A stretch of DNA of 11,936 bases from Anaerolineales bacterium UBA3940 (GTDB lineage Bacteria; Chloroflexota; Anaerolineae; Aggregatilineales; UBA3940): contig DGDY01000143.1 of the NCBI GenBank assembly GCA_002385675.1, forward strand, positions 13,806 to 25,741, read 5' to 3'. Shown here in pieces: positions 1 to 6,543 of this stretch (the first letter of the stretch is position 1; the number at the start of each line of letters is the position of its first letter). The notes under the pieces are model-generated. The model had not been told where the DNA came from. It did no database searches and saw only the letters and a list, made by a program, of their open reading frames with translations. Position numbers and translations under genes: made by a program.

Positions 1-356
1 TCCACGCAGCGCAGCCGCACGTGCTGCGGCGACCTTCCCCGCGCCCCGACGGCCCGGTAAGGCGTGATCGACTCGACCCGCCCGGTGAACAGGGCGTGAG
101 TGGCCGTGCCATCGCTGGCACGCAGCCGCACGCGGACGCCTGCGTCAAAGCCCGGTAGCGCCGCCGGGTGACCGGGCGTGTAGCGCCCATCCGGGTCGTA
201 GAGCGCGAGCGACATCCGCCCCACCCCGGCCATCCGCTCGCCCGGCTCGATGCCGCGCTCGATCACAAGCGGCTCGCCGGTGTGCCAGTCGGCGGTCACG
301 TCTGCCCAGACGCTGGTGTTGAGCATCAGTTCGAGTGTATAGGTTGCTTTTGGCAT
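1..356 (-). CDS. Phage tail-associated structural protein, N-terminal part (cut by window edge)
   Basis: An open frame runs from an ATG at 356 off the left edge, giving about 118 residues (begins MPKATYTLELML). The product has the pattern W-x-DVT near residue 17, then an ERGIEPGERMAGVGRMSLALYD stretch and a DGRYTPGHP motif, followed by a beta-rich segment ending in FTGRVESI. From family knowledge, this W-DVT / (D,N)-x-DGRYTP / F-x-GRV pattern is common in tail or baseplate-type structural proteins of siphovirus-like prophages, so I infer a virion tail component. It is the most downstream visible gene of the minus-strand morphogenesis operon. Its likely SD (GAGGG, 10 nt from ATG) lies inside the CCCTCACCCC repeat at 367-376, so the repeat region may supply the ribosome site. 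The exact role cannot be named and the C-terminus is unseen. Confidence 0.7.
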   Translation of the reverse strand, partial: MPKATYTLELMLNTSVWADVTADWHTGEPLVIERGIEPGERMAGVGRMSLALYDPDGRYTPGHPAALPGFDAGVRVRLRASDGTATHALFTGRVESITPYRAVGARGRSPQHVRLRCV

Positions 357-581
357 GGTTTGTCTACCCTCACCCCCTGATGCGGCGACAGCCGCTACGC
401 CCTCACCCCGGTCGGCATGCAAGCGTTCCGGGAGAGGGAGAATCATGGCGGAGCCGCGAAGCCGCGAAGTTCATTCGCGGATCGTGGCGCTCATTGCTCT
501 CCGCGGATCGCGGCATTCAATGGGGCCATATGCGATCCCCATTCGTGACATTCGTGTCATTCGTGGGCTCTTTCCCCTTCC
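357..581. repeat. Repeat-filled gap between two phage structural genes
   Basis: This 225-base gap contains no gene I can support. It begins with a repeat-like block: CCCTCACCCC occurs twice (367-376 and 400-409), with a GCGGC-gaca-GCCGC hairpin (382-395) between them and a GGGAGAGGGAG stretch at 430-440. It continues with a CCGCGAA-gttca-TTCGCGG hairpin (462-480) and an AATGGGG/CCCCATT inverted repeat (519-525 with 537-543), and ends in a 9-nt tandem repeat. Such blocks resemble dispersed intergenic repeats of bacterial chromosomes rather than phage sequence. Because head and tail genes are normally packed with little space, this looks like host repeat inserted into, or replacing part of, the operon. 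Confidence 0.6.
541..567. repeat. Three tandem 9-nt units ATTCGTGNN
   Basis: The units ATTCGTGAC, ATTCGTGTC and ATTCGTGGG follow each other without a break, 15 bases from the stop codon of the neck/tail gene on the minus strand. Short tandem ATTCGTGNN units are familiar from intergenic DNA of many unrelated bacteria. I see no coding or promoter role here. Confidence 0.7.
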
Positions 582-1025
582 TCACCCCAGCGTGATGACC
601 CAGCGATGCCGGAAGCACGCGCCGAAGTACCGCGTGCCCGCGTACGCCTGCTCGCCGATCTGCACGCGGGTGATGGCAAGCGGCTCGTGGAGCGCCCCGC
701 CGAGCAACCCATCCGCGCGGACCGCGCCCAGGTAGGCGTCCACCGCCTCGACAAGCGCGGGCATGACCGCGTGCAGACGCCCGTTCGCCGCCGGAGCCCA
801 GTACAGCACGTGATCGACGTGCAGCACCGCCCGCCAGGCCGCGCCGTCATACGTCAGCGTCGAGAGCCCCTCGCCGTTAGCCCCCACCCCGCCGGGGAAG
901 ACCGGCACGAGCGCCGGAAGATCCGCCAGCGGGAGCGCCGGGGGCAGCGCGTCCAGGTCATAGCTCACCGCGATGCCCGGGACGTGCACCCCGGCGAGGT
1001 TGTGCAGCGCCGTTCGCCAGCCCAT
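582..1025 (-). CDS. Phage neck or tail-terminator-like protein
   Basis: This is a 147-residue protein starting MGWRTALHNLAG and ending FRHRWVITLG. I recognise no named family with confidence. The length, the DLPALVPVFPGG segment, the mid-protein PALVEAVDAYLGAVRADGLLGG stretch and the C-terminal YAGTRYFGACFRHRWVI fit small neck or tail-terminator proteins of long-tailed phages, which close the tail tube or seal the head-tail junction. Position supports this: its ATG is 7 nt after the stop codon of the gp6-like connector gene, in the place where stopper or tail-terminator genes sit in HK97-type operons. The SD is weak (GAGGG-like, overlapping the upstream stop codon), which suggests translational coupling. 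It could equally be a head-closure protein; the structural role is inference from context and size. Confidence 0.65.
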   Translation of the reverse strand: MGWRTALHNLAGVHVPGIAVSYDLDALPPALPLADLPALVPVFPGGVGANGEGLSTLTYDGAAWRAVLHVDHVLYWAPAANGRLHAVMPALVEAVDAYLGAVRADGLLGGALHEPLAITRVQIGEQAYAGTRYFGACFRHRWVITLG

Positions 1026-1032
1026 GCCGCCC

Positions 1033-1602
1033 TCAGTTCTCCGAACTGGCCCAGCCGAACGACTTCAGCCCGAGCCGGATGTACGGCGCGAGCAGGTCGC
1101 GCACGTCACGGGGCAGAAGCTCGTCGGTGGCGCTGCCGTCGCGCTGGCGGTACAGCCAGGCGGCGAGGCGCACGGCGGCGTGCTCGATAGGCTCAGGGAC
1201 CGTCTCGGCGTAGCCCCACGTGCCCGTCACGCGGATGGCGCAGCCGGGCGCGCTGCTCGTCACCCAGTTCAGCCCGCTGCCCTCGCGCAGCGAGATGCCG
1301 AAGTAGGGCGGCCAGTTAACCGGGCGCAGAATGGTCGCGGCGAGGTCGATGGCGCTGCCGTCGCCGTTGGTCAGCGCGGTCAGCGCGAGCAGATCGGCGT
1401 CGAGCAGCAGTGTGTGCCCGGTGATCTGCGCGTTGGTCGCGTCGTAGACGCGAGTCTCAACCCACGAGTCGAAGCGGCGAGCGCAGTGATCGTCGATGAT
1501 GCGGCAGGCGCGACGGATGAGATCGGCGAGCAGCGTGTCGTCGCTATCGGTGGTGATGCGCAGGTACGCTTTCACGGCATCGACCGTGGTGTAATCTGCC
1601 AT
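1033..1602 (-). CDS. Head-tail connector protein, HK97 gp6-like
   Basis: This is a 189-residue protein beginning MADYTTVDAVKAYLRIT. The N-terminal plan, with a short helix, the VKAYLRI motif, then a DDTLLADLIRRACRIIDDHCARR helix, is the signature of the gp6-like adaptor family, which forms the ring below the portal after DNA packaging. The middle (TRVYDA, LLLDADLLALTALTNGDGSAI) is the usual beta portion, and the C-terminal helix runs through IEHAAVRLAAWLYRQRD. I chose the ATG at 1602 because GAAAGGAAG lies just upstream; the frame stays open to 1677, but that 25-residue extension has no SD of its own and comes from AT-rich leader DNA. It follows the capsid gene in the classical order, although a 227-base gap with a strong + strand terminator-like structure separates them. 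Confidence 0.88.
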   Translation of the reverse strand: MADYTTVDAVKAYLRITTDSDDTLLADLIRRACRIIDDHCARRFDSWVETRVYDATNAQITGHTLLLDADLLALTALTNGDGSAIDLAATILRPVNWPPYFGISLREGSGLNWVTSSAPGCAIRVTGTWGYAETVPEPIEHAAVRLAAWLYRQRDGSATDELLPRDVRDLLAPYIRLGLKSFGWASSEN

Positions 1603-1745
1603 ATCGCTTCCTTTCGTTAGCTGGAACACAGGCCAGAGATTCATGAATTCTTCACAATCTTCATAATCAGGTGCCAACTTCTCGCACGGGCGAGCGGAAT
1701 TTTCGGAAATTTTTCACAGCGTTTTGCGGCGGTTGTCGTATGATA

Positions 1746-1820
1746 GGGGTGCAGCATCTCCAGTCCGGTCTTCCCTCGCCCTAGGCTTAACCGGTTACGG
1801 GGGTGCTGCACCCCCTTTTT
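1746..1820 (+). terminator. Structured element ending in a + strand Rho-independent-type terminator
   Basis: GGGGTGCAGCA at 1746-1756 can pair over 11 bp with TGCTGCACCCC at 1804-1814; within it CCGGT (1765-1769) pairs with ACCGG (1790-1794). A compact alternative is GGGGGTG-ctg-CACCCCC (1799-1815). Either stem is followed at once by TTTTT (1816-1820), as for an intrinsic terminator read on the plus strand, opposite to the flanking genes. It lies between the capsid stop codon and the connector gene. It could stop antisense transcription from entering the capsid gene, or be the end of a small plus-strand RNA. A TATGAT hexamer at 1739-1744 is too close to the left arm to transcribe all of it in the usual way. 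Confidence 0.55.
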
Positions 1821-1829
1821 AGCGCGCCG

Positions 1830-3665
1830 CTACGGGCGCACGCCCTTCAGCACCTCGAAGGCCCCGGCGTGGCGCACGTTCGCATCCACCCGCATGATGG
1901 CCCGGATAAAGACCTGGTCGTACTCGAAGGCGTTGCCCGCCTCGTCGCTGGCGCGCAGCTCAAGCGCCTTGCGCTGCCCGACGACGAACTCCGGCCAGCA
2001 GCCGAGGTACAGCGTCGAGCAGTCCGTGCTGCCGCCCTGCGTCTCGTTGATGGGGATGGCCGTCGTCGTGTAGACCGGGTAGCCCCACAGCGTCGGCGGG
2101 TCGCCGGGCATGGCGGGGTCCGCCCAGAGATACGCGCCGTCCTGATCCTTGACCTGCCGCAGCGTGTTCAGCGTGCGCGGATGCGCGACCCAGGCGCGCC
2201 CCTCAACGGGCACGTTGTCGGCGTCCAGCCGGTAGAGCATGTCGGCCAGATGGTCGAAGGTCGGCGTGCCGCCGTCCGCGCCGAGCGTCGTCGTATCGAC
2301 GTTCACCCCGGTGATGTGCTCCAGCCCGGTCGGCGTGTTGTTCGCACCGTCGCCGCGCAGATACTTCACATCCTCCTCAAGCGCCAGCGCGCGGGCGAGA
2401 TCGGACATGACGAGCGCCTCGACCTGCGGGTCGCTGTCTTCGAACAGCTCGGCGGAAAGCTTGGTTAGCGCGGCGAGCTTCTTCGCGCGCAGGTCGATCT
2501 GCCCCCACGTCTGCTGGGAGGCGTTGATCTGCGTGTTCTCCGCGACCCAGTAGGCCGTTGCGCCGCCGGTCTGCGCGGGGATCTGGAGGCTGTCGCTCGT
2601 CATCGGCACGACAGTCGCGCCCGCGGCCCGCACCGCCGTGCGCGCGCTGAGCATCTGCACAAGGCGGCTGCTGTGCTCGGTCGGCACGAGGTAGCCGCCT
2701 GCGGCGTCGTCGCCCTCGGCGAGCGCCTTGCCCGCAAGCTGGAAGCGCACCACGTCGAAGCGGCCCTGCCGCAGCGCCTTGATCGCGTCCACGAAGGGCG
2801 TGCCGTTGGCCGTGAGCAGTGGCTCACCGCGCTGGCCGATCACGGCGGGCACGCCCCGGCTGCCGCCCCGCGTCATGAACATCGGGCGCGGGCCGGGGTC
2901 GTCGGCCAGGTCGGCAAGGGCGGAGCCAAGCTCCTGCCGGATGATGTTGCGGATCGTCTGTTCGTCCAATGCGTTCGTCTCCTTTTGCTGTGGTGATGTG
3001 GTTGGATGATCAGAATGTGTTTCACTCGCTGGTTGGCCACCATCGAGCCCCTTCCGGGCGTCCCTTCGGGACGCCCACCTCCCCCTTGCAAGGGGGAGGG
3101 ACAGTCGGCCTCCGGTCGGCTGGGTGGGGGTTTCTCCCTCGAACTCCACCCCCAGCCCCGCCGCGTCGAACAGCGCCTTGGCGTATGCCGCCGGGATGGT
3201 ATACGGTATCGCGACCGCATACGGGTTGGCGGGCAGGTGCTCGCGCGCGTCGAGCAGGGACAGTTCGCCGATGGGCCAGACCAGGATGCGACCGTCGGGC
3301 GCGGTGCGGACCAGATGCCCGATCGCACCGGAAGAGGCGCGGGCAAAGCCCTTCTGCGCGGCCTCCCAGATGCGCCGGGCGAGCGCGCTGCCCCGGTCGA
3401 GCAGCACGCGGAACCACACGCCGTCCTCGCGGCGCTCCCAGCCGAGTTCCTCGCCGATGATCTGCGGCGGGCTGTCCTCCTCTTCAAGCCCGTGGTAGTA
3501 CACGACGGGCCGCCGGGGGATGCGCTCCAGCCACAGGTCGGATTCCGGCGTGAAGTACTCGCCCTCGGCATCCTTGCCGCCGAACGGCCCGCCATAGGGC
3601 ACGCCCAGCACGTCGAGCACCCAGTCCTCGCCCGCCTCCGCATCGACCCGCACACTGCCCGCCAT
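1830..3665 (-). CDS. Prohead protease-major capsid protein fusion (HK97 fold)
   Basis: This is a 611-residue fusion. Residues about 1-165 are an S78-type prohead protease: His58 in VYYHGL, the ASSGAIGH serine motif (111-112) and Glu134 in PIGELSLLD, followed by PANPYA. Residues about 233-611 are an HK97-fold major capsid protein (GGYLVPTE, AYWVAENTQI, LAALTKLSAELFEDS, GDGANNTPTGL, LWGYPVY and YDQVFIRAI motifs). The protease normally cleaves the scaffolding segment during head maturation. I chose the ATG at 3665, which overlaps the portal stop codon as TGATG and has GGAGGAGG upstream; a GTG one codon earlier is open. Residues about 180-208 are translated palindromic repeat. AAAAGGAG followed by an in-frame TTG at 2969 could start a free 379-residue capsid protein. 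Protease and capsid are usually separate genes, so the join may be secondary. Confidence 0.93.
   Translation of the reverse strand: MAGSVRVDAEAGEDWVLDVLGVPYGGPFGGKDAEGEYFTPESDLWLERIPRRPVVYYHGLEEEDSPPQIIGEELGWERREDGVWFRVLLDRGSALARRIWEAAQKGFARASSGAIGHLVRTAPDGRILVWPIGELSLLDAREHLPANPYAVAIPYTIPAAYAKALFDAAGLGVEFEGETPTQPTGGRLSLPLARGRWASRRDARKGLDGGQPASETHSDHPTTSPQQKETNALDEQTIRNIIRQELGSALADLADDPGPRPMFMTRGGSRGVPAVIGQRGEPLLTANGTPFVDAIKALRQGRFDVVRFQLAGKALAEGDDAAGGYLVPTEHSSRLVQMLSARTAVRAAGATVVPMTSDSLQIPAQTGGATAYWVAENTQINASQQTWGQIDLRAKKLAALTKLSAELFEDSDPQVEALVMSDLARALALEEDVKYLRGDGANNTPTGLEHITGVNVDTTTLGADGGTPTFDHLADMLYRLDADNVPVEGRAWVAHPRTLNTLRQVKDQDGAYLWADPAMPGDPPTLWGYPVYTTTAIPINETQGGSTDCSTLYLGCWPEFVVGQRKALELRASDEAGNAFEYDQVFIRAIMRVDANVRHAGAFEVLKGVRP
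2967..2986 (-). promoter_or_regulatory. Internal ribosome site and TTG start for free capsid protein
   Basis: Read on the minus strand, AAAAGGAG (2986-2979) is followed after 9 nt by TTG (2969-2967), in frame with the capsid part. The next codons give DEQTIRNIIRQEL, a helical start typical of capsid N-termini. This is the best SD inside the fused frame and sits exactly at the domain border. It is likely the original start of a separate capsid gene, still usable. Confidence 0.6.
3045..3128. repeat. Palindromic repeat inserted in frame in the protease-capsid gene
   Basis: Three hairpins follow one another: GGGCGTCCC-ttc-GGGACGCCC (3056-3076, 9 bp perfect), a perfect 22-nt palindrome whose left arm is CCTCCCCCTTG (3078-3099), and AGTCGGCC-tcc-GGTCGGCT with G-U pairs (about 3102-3120). 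Elements built of CTCCCCCTTGCAAGGGGGAG and a GGGACGCC hairpin are typical of dispersed intergenic repeats. Here it is translated without a stop codon into a basic segment (GGRLSLPLARGRWASRRDAR) lying between the protease and capsid domains. Its edges are approximate. Confidence 0.75.
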
Positions 3666-4951
3666 CACAGCGCCTCCTCCGGCTGAGGCACGGCGCTCGC
3701 GGGCGCGCGCTCCCCGGCGAAGCCATCCTCCTCAGCGGGGAGGGCCGCCATCCCCAGCGCGGCGCGGACCTCGTTGCGGCGGATCACGCCCGCCTCGTAC
3801 AGCCGCGCCAGCCGCTCGGCCTTCTCCGAGACCGTCTCGCGCAGCGCGGCGATGCCATCCACATCCCACGCCAGCCGCGCGCCCCTCGCGGCGAGGTCGC
3901 GGTAGTGCGGCAGCAGCGACCAGTTCAGCACCTCGGCGATGTACTCAAGCTGCGGCAGGATGGTGTCCTCGTAAAAGCTGGCCTTCTGCTCGCGGGCGGT
4001 GGCGTACGTCACCGACTCCCACGCACCGGCCAGCCCCGGCGGCACGCCGAACACCGCGCAGATCGCCCGGCGATCCTCGGCGCGCAGGTCCTTCAGCGCG
4101 AGGTCGGTCGGCGCGTAGGTGATGGGCTGCCACTTCAGCCCGCCACCGACGATGCCGGTCTTCCAGCGGTTGCGCGTGCCCTGAAACAGCCGCGCCCACC
4201 ACGAGCGCGCCCGCTCGATCTCCGCCTCGTGTAGCGGCTGCTCGGTGGTGAGCAGGCCCGCCGGGCGGGCGTCGTTAGCGAAGAACGAGGCAACGAAGCG
4301 CGCGGCGTTCAGGTCGGCGTTGATCTCGCTGAGCGCCACCGAAAGCGGGCTCAGCCCGCCCAGGTCGTCCAGCGGGTCGAAGTTGCGGAAGACGACCACG
4401 TCCTCCGGCGCAAGCTCCCGCGTGCGCCCGCCCGCCGTCTGCCGGTAGGCGACGATTCCGCGCACCGGGTCGGCAACCGGCTCGATGGTCTGCGGGTTGA
4501 GCCACACCAGCCAGCGGACGGGCCTGCCTGCGCTGCGCCTGCCGCCCTTCCCGGCCTGGACCTTCAGCCAGTACGCCACGCCCCAGATGTTGAAAGCAGC
4601 CTCCGTCGCGCGGAGCAGGTCGCCGAGGTTCATCATGTGGGGGTTGACGTCGTGCAGCAGCGTGAGCAGCGGGTGCTCCTCGATGCGCGCGCCGTCCCGC
4701 TCGACGAGCATGAGCGGCACCCCGGCAACGGCGTCGGCGCGGAGCTTGATGCAGCGGTAGGCCCACACCGCGCAGCTATAGGCCCGCGCGAGGTCGCCGG
4801 GCGTGGCGGTCAGGTCGCGGTCGCGCCGCCCGCCGATCCCGTGGAAGCTCTCGAACAGCGGGCTGCTCTTCATGCGCCCGTCGGCCTGCACCTGCACCGC
4901 CCGCGCCCGCCCGTCCTGCTCGATCCACCACCCGTGTGATAGTCCTGTCAT
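3665..4951 (-). CDS. Portal protein, HK97 family
   Basis: This 428-residue protein matches the usual length and motif order of HK97-type portals, the dodecameric ring at one capsid vertex through which DNA enters and leaves and which holds the terminase and connector. Visible landmarks are VWAYRCIKLRADAVAGVPLML near residues 63-83, HPLLTLLHDVNPHM, the NIWGVAYW strand, LNPQTIEPV, FRNFDPLDDLGGLSPLSVA, FFANDARPAGLLTTEQPL and the VFGVPPGLAG region, then a helical C-terminus with an acidic, proline-rich tail. The start ATG at 4951 has AAGGAGGT closely upstream. The stop overlaps the next start codon (TGATG), so portal and protease-capsid are translationally coupled. It is the first gene of the minus-strand operon, about 170 nt downstream of the promoter at 5127-5155, with a long hairpin in the leader. 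Confidence 0.95.
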   Translation of the reverse strand: MTGLSHGWWIEQDGRARAVQVQADGRMKSSPLFESFHGIGGRRDRDLTATPGDLARAYSCAVWAYRCIKLRADAVAGVPLMLVERDGARIEEHPLLTLLHDVNPHMMNLGDLLRATEAAFNIWGVAYWLKVQAGKGGRRSAGRPVRWLVWLNPQTIEPVADPVRGIVAYRQTAGGRTRELAPEDVVVFRNFDPLDDLGGLSPLSVALSEINADLNAARFVASFFANDARPAGLLTTEQPLHEAEIERARSWWARLFQGTRNRWKTGIVGGGLKWQPITYAPTDLALKDLRAEDRRAICAVFGVPPGLAGAWESVTYATAREQKASFYEDTILPQLEYIAEVLNWSLLPHYRDLAARGARLAWDVDGIAALRETVSEKAERLARLYEAGVIRRNEVRAALGMAALPAEEDGFAGERAPASAVPQPEEAL

Positions 4952-4981
4952 GGCACCTCCTTGATGCTGTGGAAACGTAAA

Positions 4982-5042
4982 GCGCCCCGCACGGGTGGCC
5001 GCTGGTCATAAGCTGACTTCCGGGCCGACCGGTGCGAGGCGC
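4982..5042. other. Long imperfect hairpin in the portal operon leader
   Basis: GCGCCCCGCAC (4982-4992) pairs with GTGCGAGGCGC (5032-5042) with one mismatch in 11. The stem continues inward as GGT/ACC (4994-4996 with 5028-5030), GGCC/GGCC (4997-5000 with 5023-5026) and GTCA-taagc-TGAC (5005-5017). In the portal mRNA it would sit 31 nt before the start codon and just upstream of the SD. There is no T-run, so it is not a simple terminator. A role in leader control or mRNA stability is possible. I recognise no riboswitch class. Confidence 0.5.
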
Positions 5043-5097
5043 CAAACTCTCGCTCTGCCTTCTCGAAAGGCGGCGCATATGCTGTTCCACGGAGACC

Positions 5098-5111
5098 AGA
5101 CCATCTGTTCT
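5098..5111 (-). promoter_or_regulatory. LexA-like (SOS-type) box in portal promoter, one arm imperfect
   Basis: On the minus strand this reads AGAAC-AGAT-GGTCT, one base from a perfect AGAAC-N4-GTTCT dyad. It lies about 16 nt beyond the -10 hexamer, roughly +10 to +23. GAAC-N4-GTTC is the core of Gram-positive-type LexA boxes, a type also reported, from memory, for LexA of the Chloroflexota genus Dehalococcoides. A matching perfect box stands at the terminase promoter. Confidence 0.45.
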
Positions 5112-5126
5112 AGTCTCGATGCTTCT

Positions 5127-5155
5127 ATGATAGAGGCGGGCGCGGCGGGTGTCAA
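5127..5155 (-). promoter_or_regulatory. Promoter of the portal-capsid operon
   Basis: On the minus strand TTGACA (5155-5150) and TATCAT (5132-5127) are separated by exactly 17 bases, near-consensus for a sigma-70 housekeeping promoter. Transcription would start around 5120, leaving a leader of about 170 nt that carries the 4982-5042 hairpin and ends in the portal SD. The DNA upstream is nearly a copy of that before the terminase promoter. Confidence 0.75.
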
Positions 5156-5165
5156 TCGCCGGGCA

Positions 5166-5203
5166 CTGATCGCCTGATCAGCGGCGGGTTAGGATTTGCA
5201 AAC
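5166..5203 (-). promoter_or_regulatory. Operator block: TGATC-N4-GATCA palindrome plus GTTTGCA-N4-CTAACC
   Basis: CTGATC and GATCAG form a 16-bp palindrome with a 4-nt centre (5166-5181), ending 10 bases before the -35. Further upstream on the minus strand are CTAACC (5192-5187) and GTTTGCA (5203-5197). Every block recurs in the same order and spacing before the terminase promoter, so these are probably binding sites of shared regulators. The remaining DNA up to the methyltransferase gene (5204-5399) shows only a weak plus-strand promoter. Confidence 0.65.
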
Positions 5204-5319
5204 GAGGATCACGGAGGGGGGTGCGGGGTTAGTCTGTATGTGTCAGTTACTGCTGGGACCCCACCATGCAGGCTGCCGGTCAGGAGGGGGTTCTCCGCGC
5301 TTTCCGCGATTCACTGCTC

Positions 5320-5348
5320 TTGCAGCCGCGACACCTCGGCGCTACAGT
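5320..5348 (+). promoter_or_regulatory. Possible weak promoter of the methyltransferase gene
   Basis: TTGCAG (5320-5325) and TACAGT (5343-5348) are 17 bases apart and about 50 bases before the start codon. The hexamers match consensus at 3 and 4 of 6 positions only, so this is a best candidate rather than a firm call. Confidence 0.3.
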
Positions 5349-5399
5349 GGGGATGAATCCTTCGCATCAACTGAACCCTCAGCTTGAAAGGTGCCCGCG

Positions 5400-6254
5400 T
5401 TGAAGTTCTTCATCTGGATTTTTGGCGAAGTCCCTGTGCCAAACCTGCTGACCATCGGCGGGCTGACGGTGCTCCTGGCAGCGCTGTTCGGCGGGCTTTG
5501 GGCGCTGTTCGGCAACGTCGTCATTGTTGTGATGCTCGCACTCGTGCTGGGGCTGATCGCCGTGCTGCAGGCTACCGTGTATTACACGCACCAGCAGATC
5601 CAGGCGCTGCAATCTCTTCACAGCCTGTTCGATATCCGCGCGCCGCTGCCCGCCTTCCGCTCGTGGAACATCACGCCGGACCTCGCCACCGAGGTCGTCG
5701 GGCTGATACAGGAGCGCCGCCCCCGGCTGATCGTCGAGGTCGGCGGCGGGCTGTCCAGCATCGTCGCGGGCTACGCCGTGAAGGAATACGGCGGGCGCAT
5801 CGTCGCCTTTGACCACCTCGCCGAGTTCGCCGACCAGACGCGTGCCACCGTCGAGCGGCACGGCCTGAGCGACGTGGTCACGGTGCGCCACGCGCCGCTC
5901 AAGCCCGTCGAGATCGGTGGGAAGCCCTGGCTGTGGTATGACACCACGCAGTTTGAAGACCTGCACGACATCGACCTGCTGTTCATCGACGGCCCGCCGA
6001 ACACCACCCAGCTTCTGGCCCGCTACCCCGCCCTGCCCCTGCTCATCGACCGCCTTAGCCCTGACGCCGTGATCGTGCTTGATGACGCGGACCGCGTCAT
6101 GGAGACGCGCGCCGTCAGGCGATGGCTGGCCGAGTTCCCCGGTCTCCGCGCCGATCGGCTGCTCACCAAACGCGGATGCGTGATCCTGCGGCAGCAGGCA
6201 GACCAGGCCGCCGGCGCGGTCAGCGAGCACACCGGCGCGGCGATGCAGGGGTGA
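5400..6254 (+). CDS. Membrane-anchored class I SAM-dependent methyltransferase
   Basis: A 284-residue protein. Two hydrophobic helices (about residues 16-36 and 39-60) anchor it to the membrane. A Rossmann methyltransferase domain follows: the SAM-binding loop IVEVGGGLSS (111-120), VAFDHL with acidic D138, a GLSDVVTVRHAPL strand, then LLFIDGPP (193-200) and VIVLDDA (224-230). This arrangement is like Methyltransf_24-type enzymes, often linked to cell-surface polysaccharide or small-molecule modification; the substrate cannot be told from sequence. I favour TTG at 5400, preceded by AAAGG at 8 nt; an in-frame GTG at 5391 lacks a spaced SD. It lies between the divergent portal and terminase promoters with the SDR gene downstream. 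It may be a cargo gene or a bacterial gene trapped between phage modules. Confidence 0.83.
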   Translation: MKFFIWIFGEVPVPNLLTIGGLTVLLAALFGGLWALFGNVVIVVMLALVLGLIAVLQATVYYTHQQIQALQSLHSLFDIRAPLPAFRSWNITPDLATEVVGLIQERRPRLIVEVGGGLSSIVAGYAVKEYGGRIVAFDHLAEFADQTRATVERHGLSDVVTVRHAPLKPVEIGGKPWLWYDTTQFEDLHDIDLLFIDGPPNTTQLLARYPALPLLIDRLSPDAVIVLDDADRVMETRAVRRWLAEFPGLRADRLLTKRGCVILRQQADQAAGAVSEHTGAAMQG

Positions 6255-6262
6255 GAAGTCCA

Positions 6263-6436
6263 CCGGGGAATCAAATTCCCCGGCTAAAAGGGATGGCGAA
6301 GCCATCCCGCCAAGTCCCTGCGGGACTCCCATCCCCGCAGGCGGACTTTGAGGCAGCGAAGCTGCCTTGTAGCCCGGCAATTCCATTGCCGGGCGATTTA
6401 AGCACCTGCGAGGCCGGGGTGAGGTTCCCTCACCCC
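6263..6436. repeat. Cluster of six hairpins, each with a 3-nt loop
   Basis: Six perfect hairpins follow in a row: CCGGGGAAT-caa-ATTCCCCGG (6263-6283), GGGATGGC-gaa-GCCATCCC (6290-6308), AGTCCC-tgc-GGGACT (6313-6327), AGGCAGC-gaa-GCTGCCT (6351-6367), GCCCGGCAAT-tcc-ATTGCCGGGC (6372-6394) and GGGGTGAGG-ttc-CCTCACCCC (6416-6436). All loops are three bases. This is the look of a composite REP/MITE-like dispersed intergenic repeat, from memory a form seen in Chloroflexota-type genomes. It fills the gap after the methyltransferase and has no gene. It may also attenuate read-through, since the SDR gene has its own promoter beyond it. Confidence 0.8.
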
Positions 6437-6440
6437 CGCT

Positions 6441-6469
6441 TTGCCCTTACGATCCGCCCGTACTACAAT
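6441..6469 (+). promoter_or_regulatory. Promoter of the SDR/epimerase gene
   Basis: TTGCCC (6441-6446) and TACAAT (6464-6469) are 17 bases apart, matching consensus at 4 and 5 of 6 positions. The start would be near 6476, giving a leader of about 68 nt with GGAGAGGAG before the start codon. It sits just past the hairpin cluster. Confidence 0.55.
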
Positions 6470-6543
6470 CTAGTAGAGGAGAAGAAGCGGTCGTCCTTTC
6501 CATCTAACATCAGGTTTCAAACCTTTGGAGAGGAGATCCACCA

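Noticed and set aside
1803..2468. Open plus-strand frame of 221 codons opposite the capsid gene
   Set aside because: It is a GC-rich antisense shadow with no SD and overlaps the terminator T-run; the capsid frame is unambiguous.
4982..5111. Riboswitch in the portal leader
   Set aside because: It is strongly structured but I recognise no aptamer core, and a metabolite switch before a portal gene has no support here.
5379..6386. Minus-strand open frame opposite the methyltransferase
   Set aside because: The product is low-complexity and runs through the hairpin repeats; the plus-strand frame shows methyltransferase motifs and membrane helices.
6263..6436. CRISPR array or tRNA cluster
   Set aside because: The hairpins differ in sequence and have no constant repeat with spacers; no tRNA acceptor or TPsiC pattern is seen.
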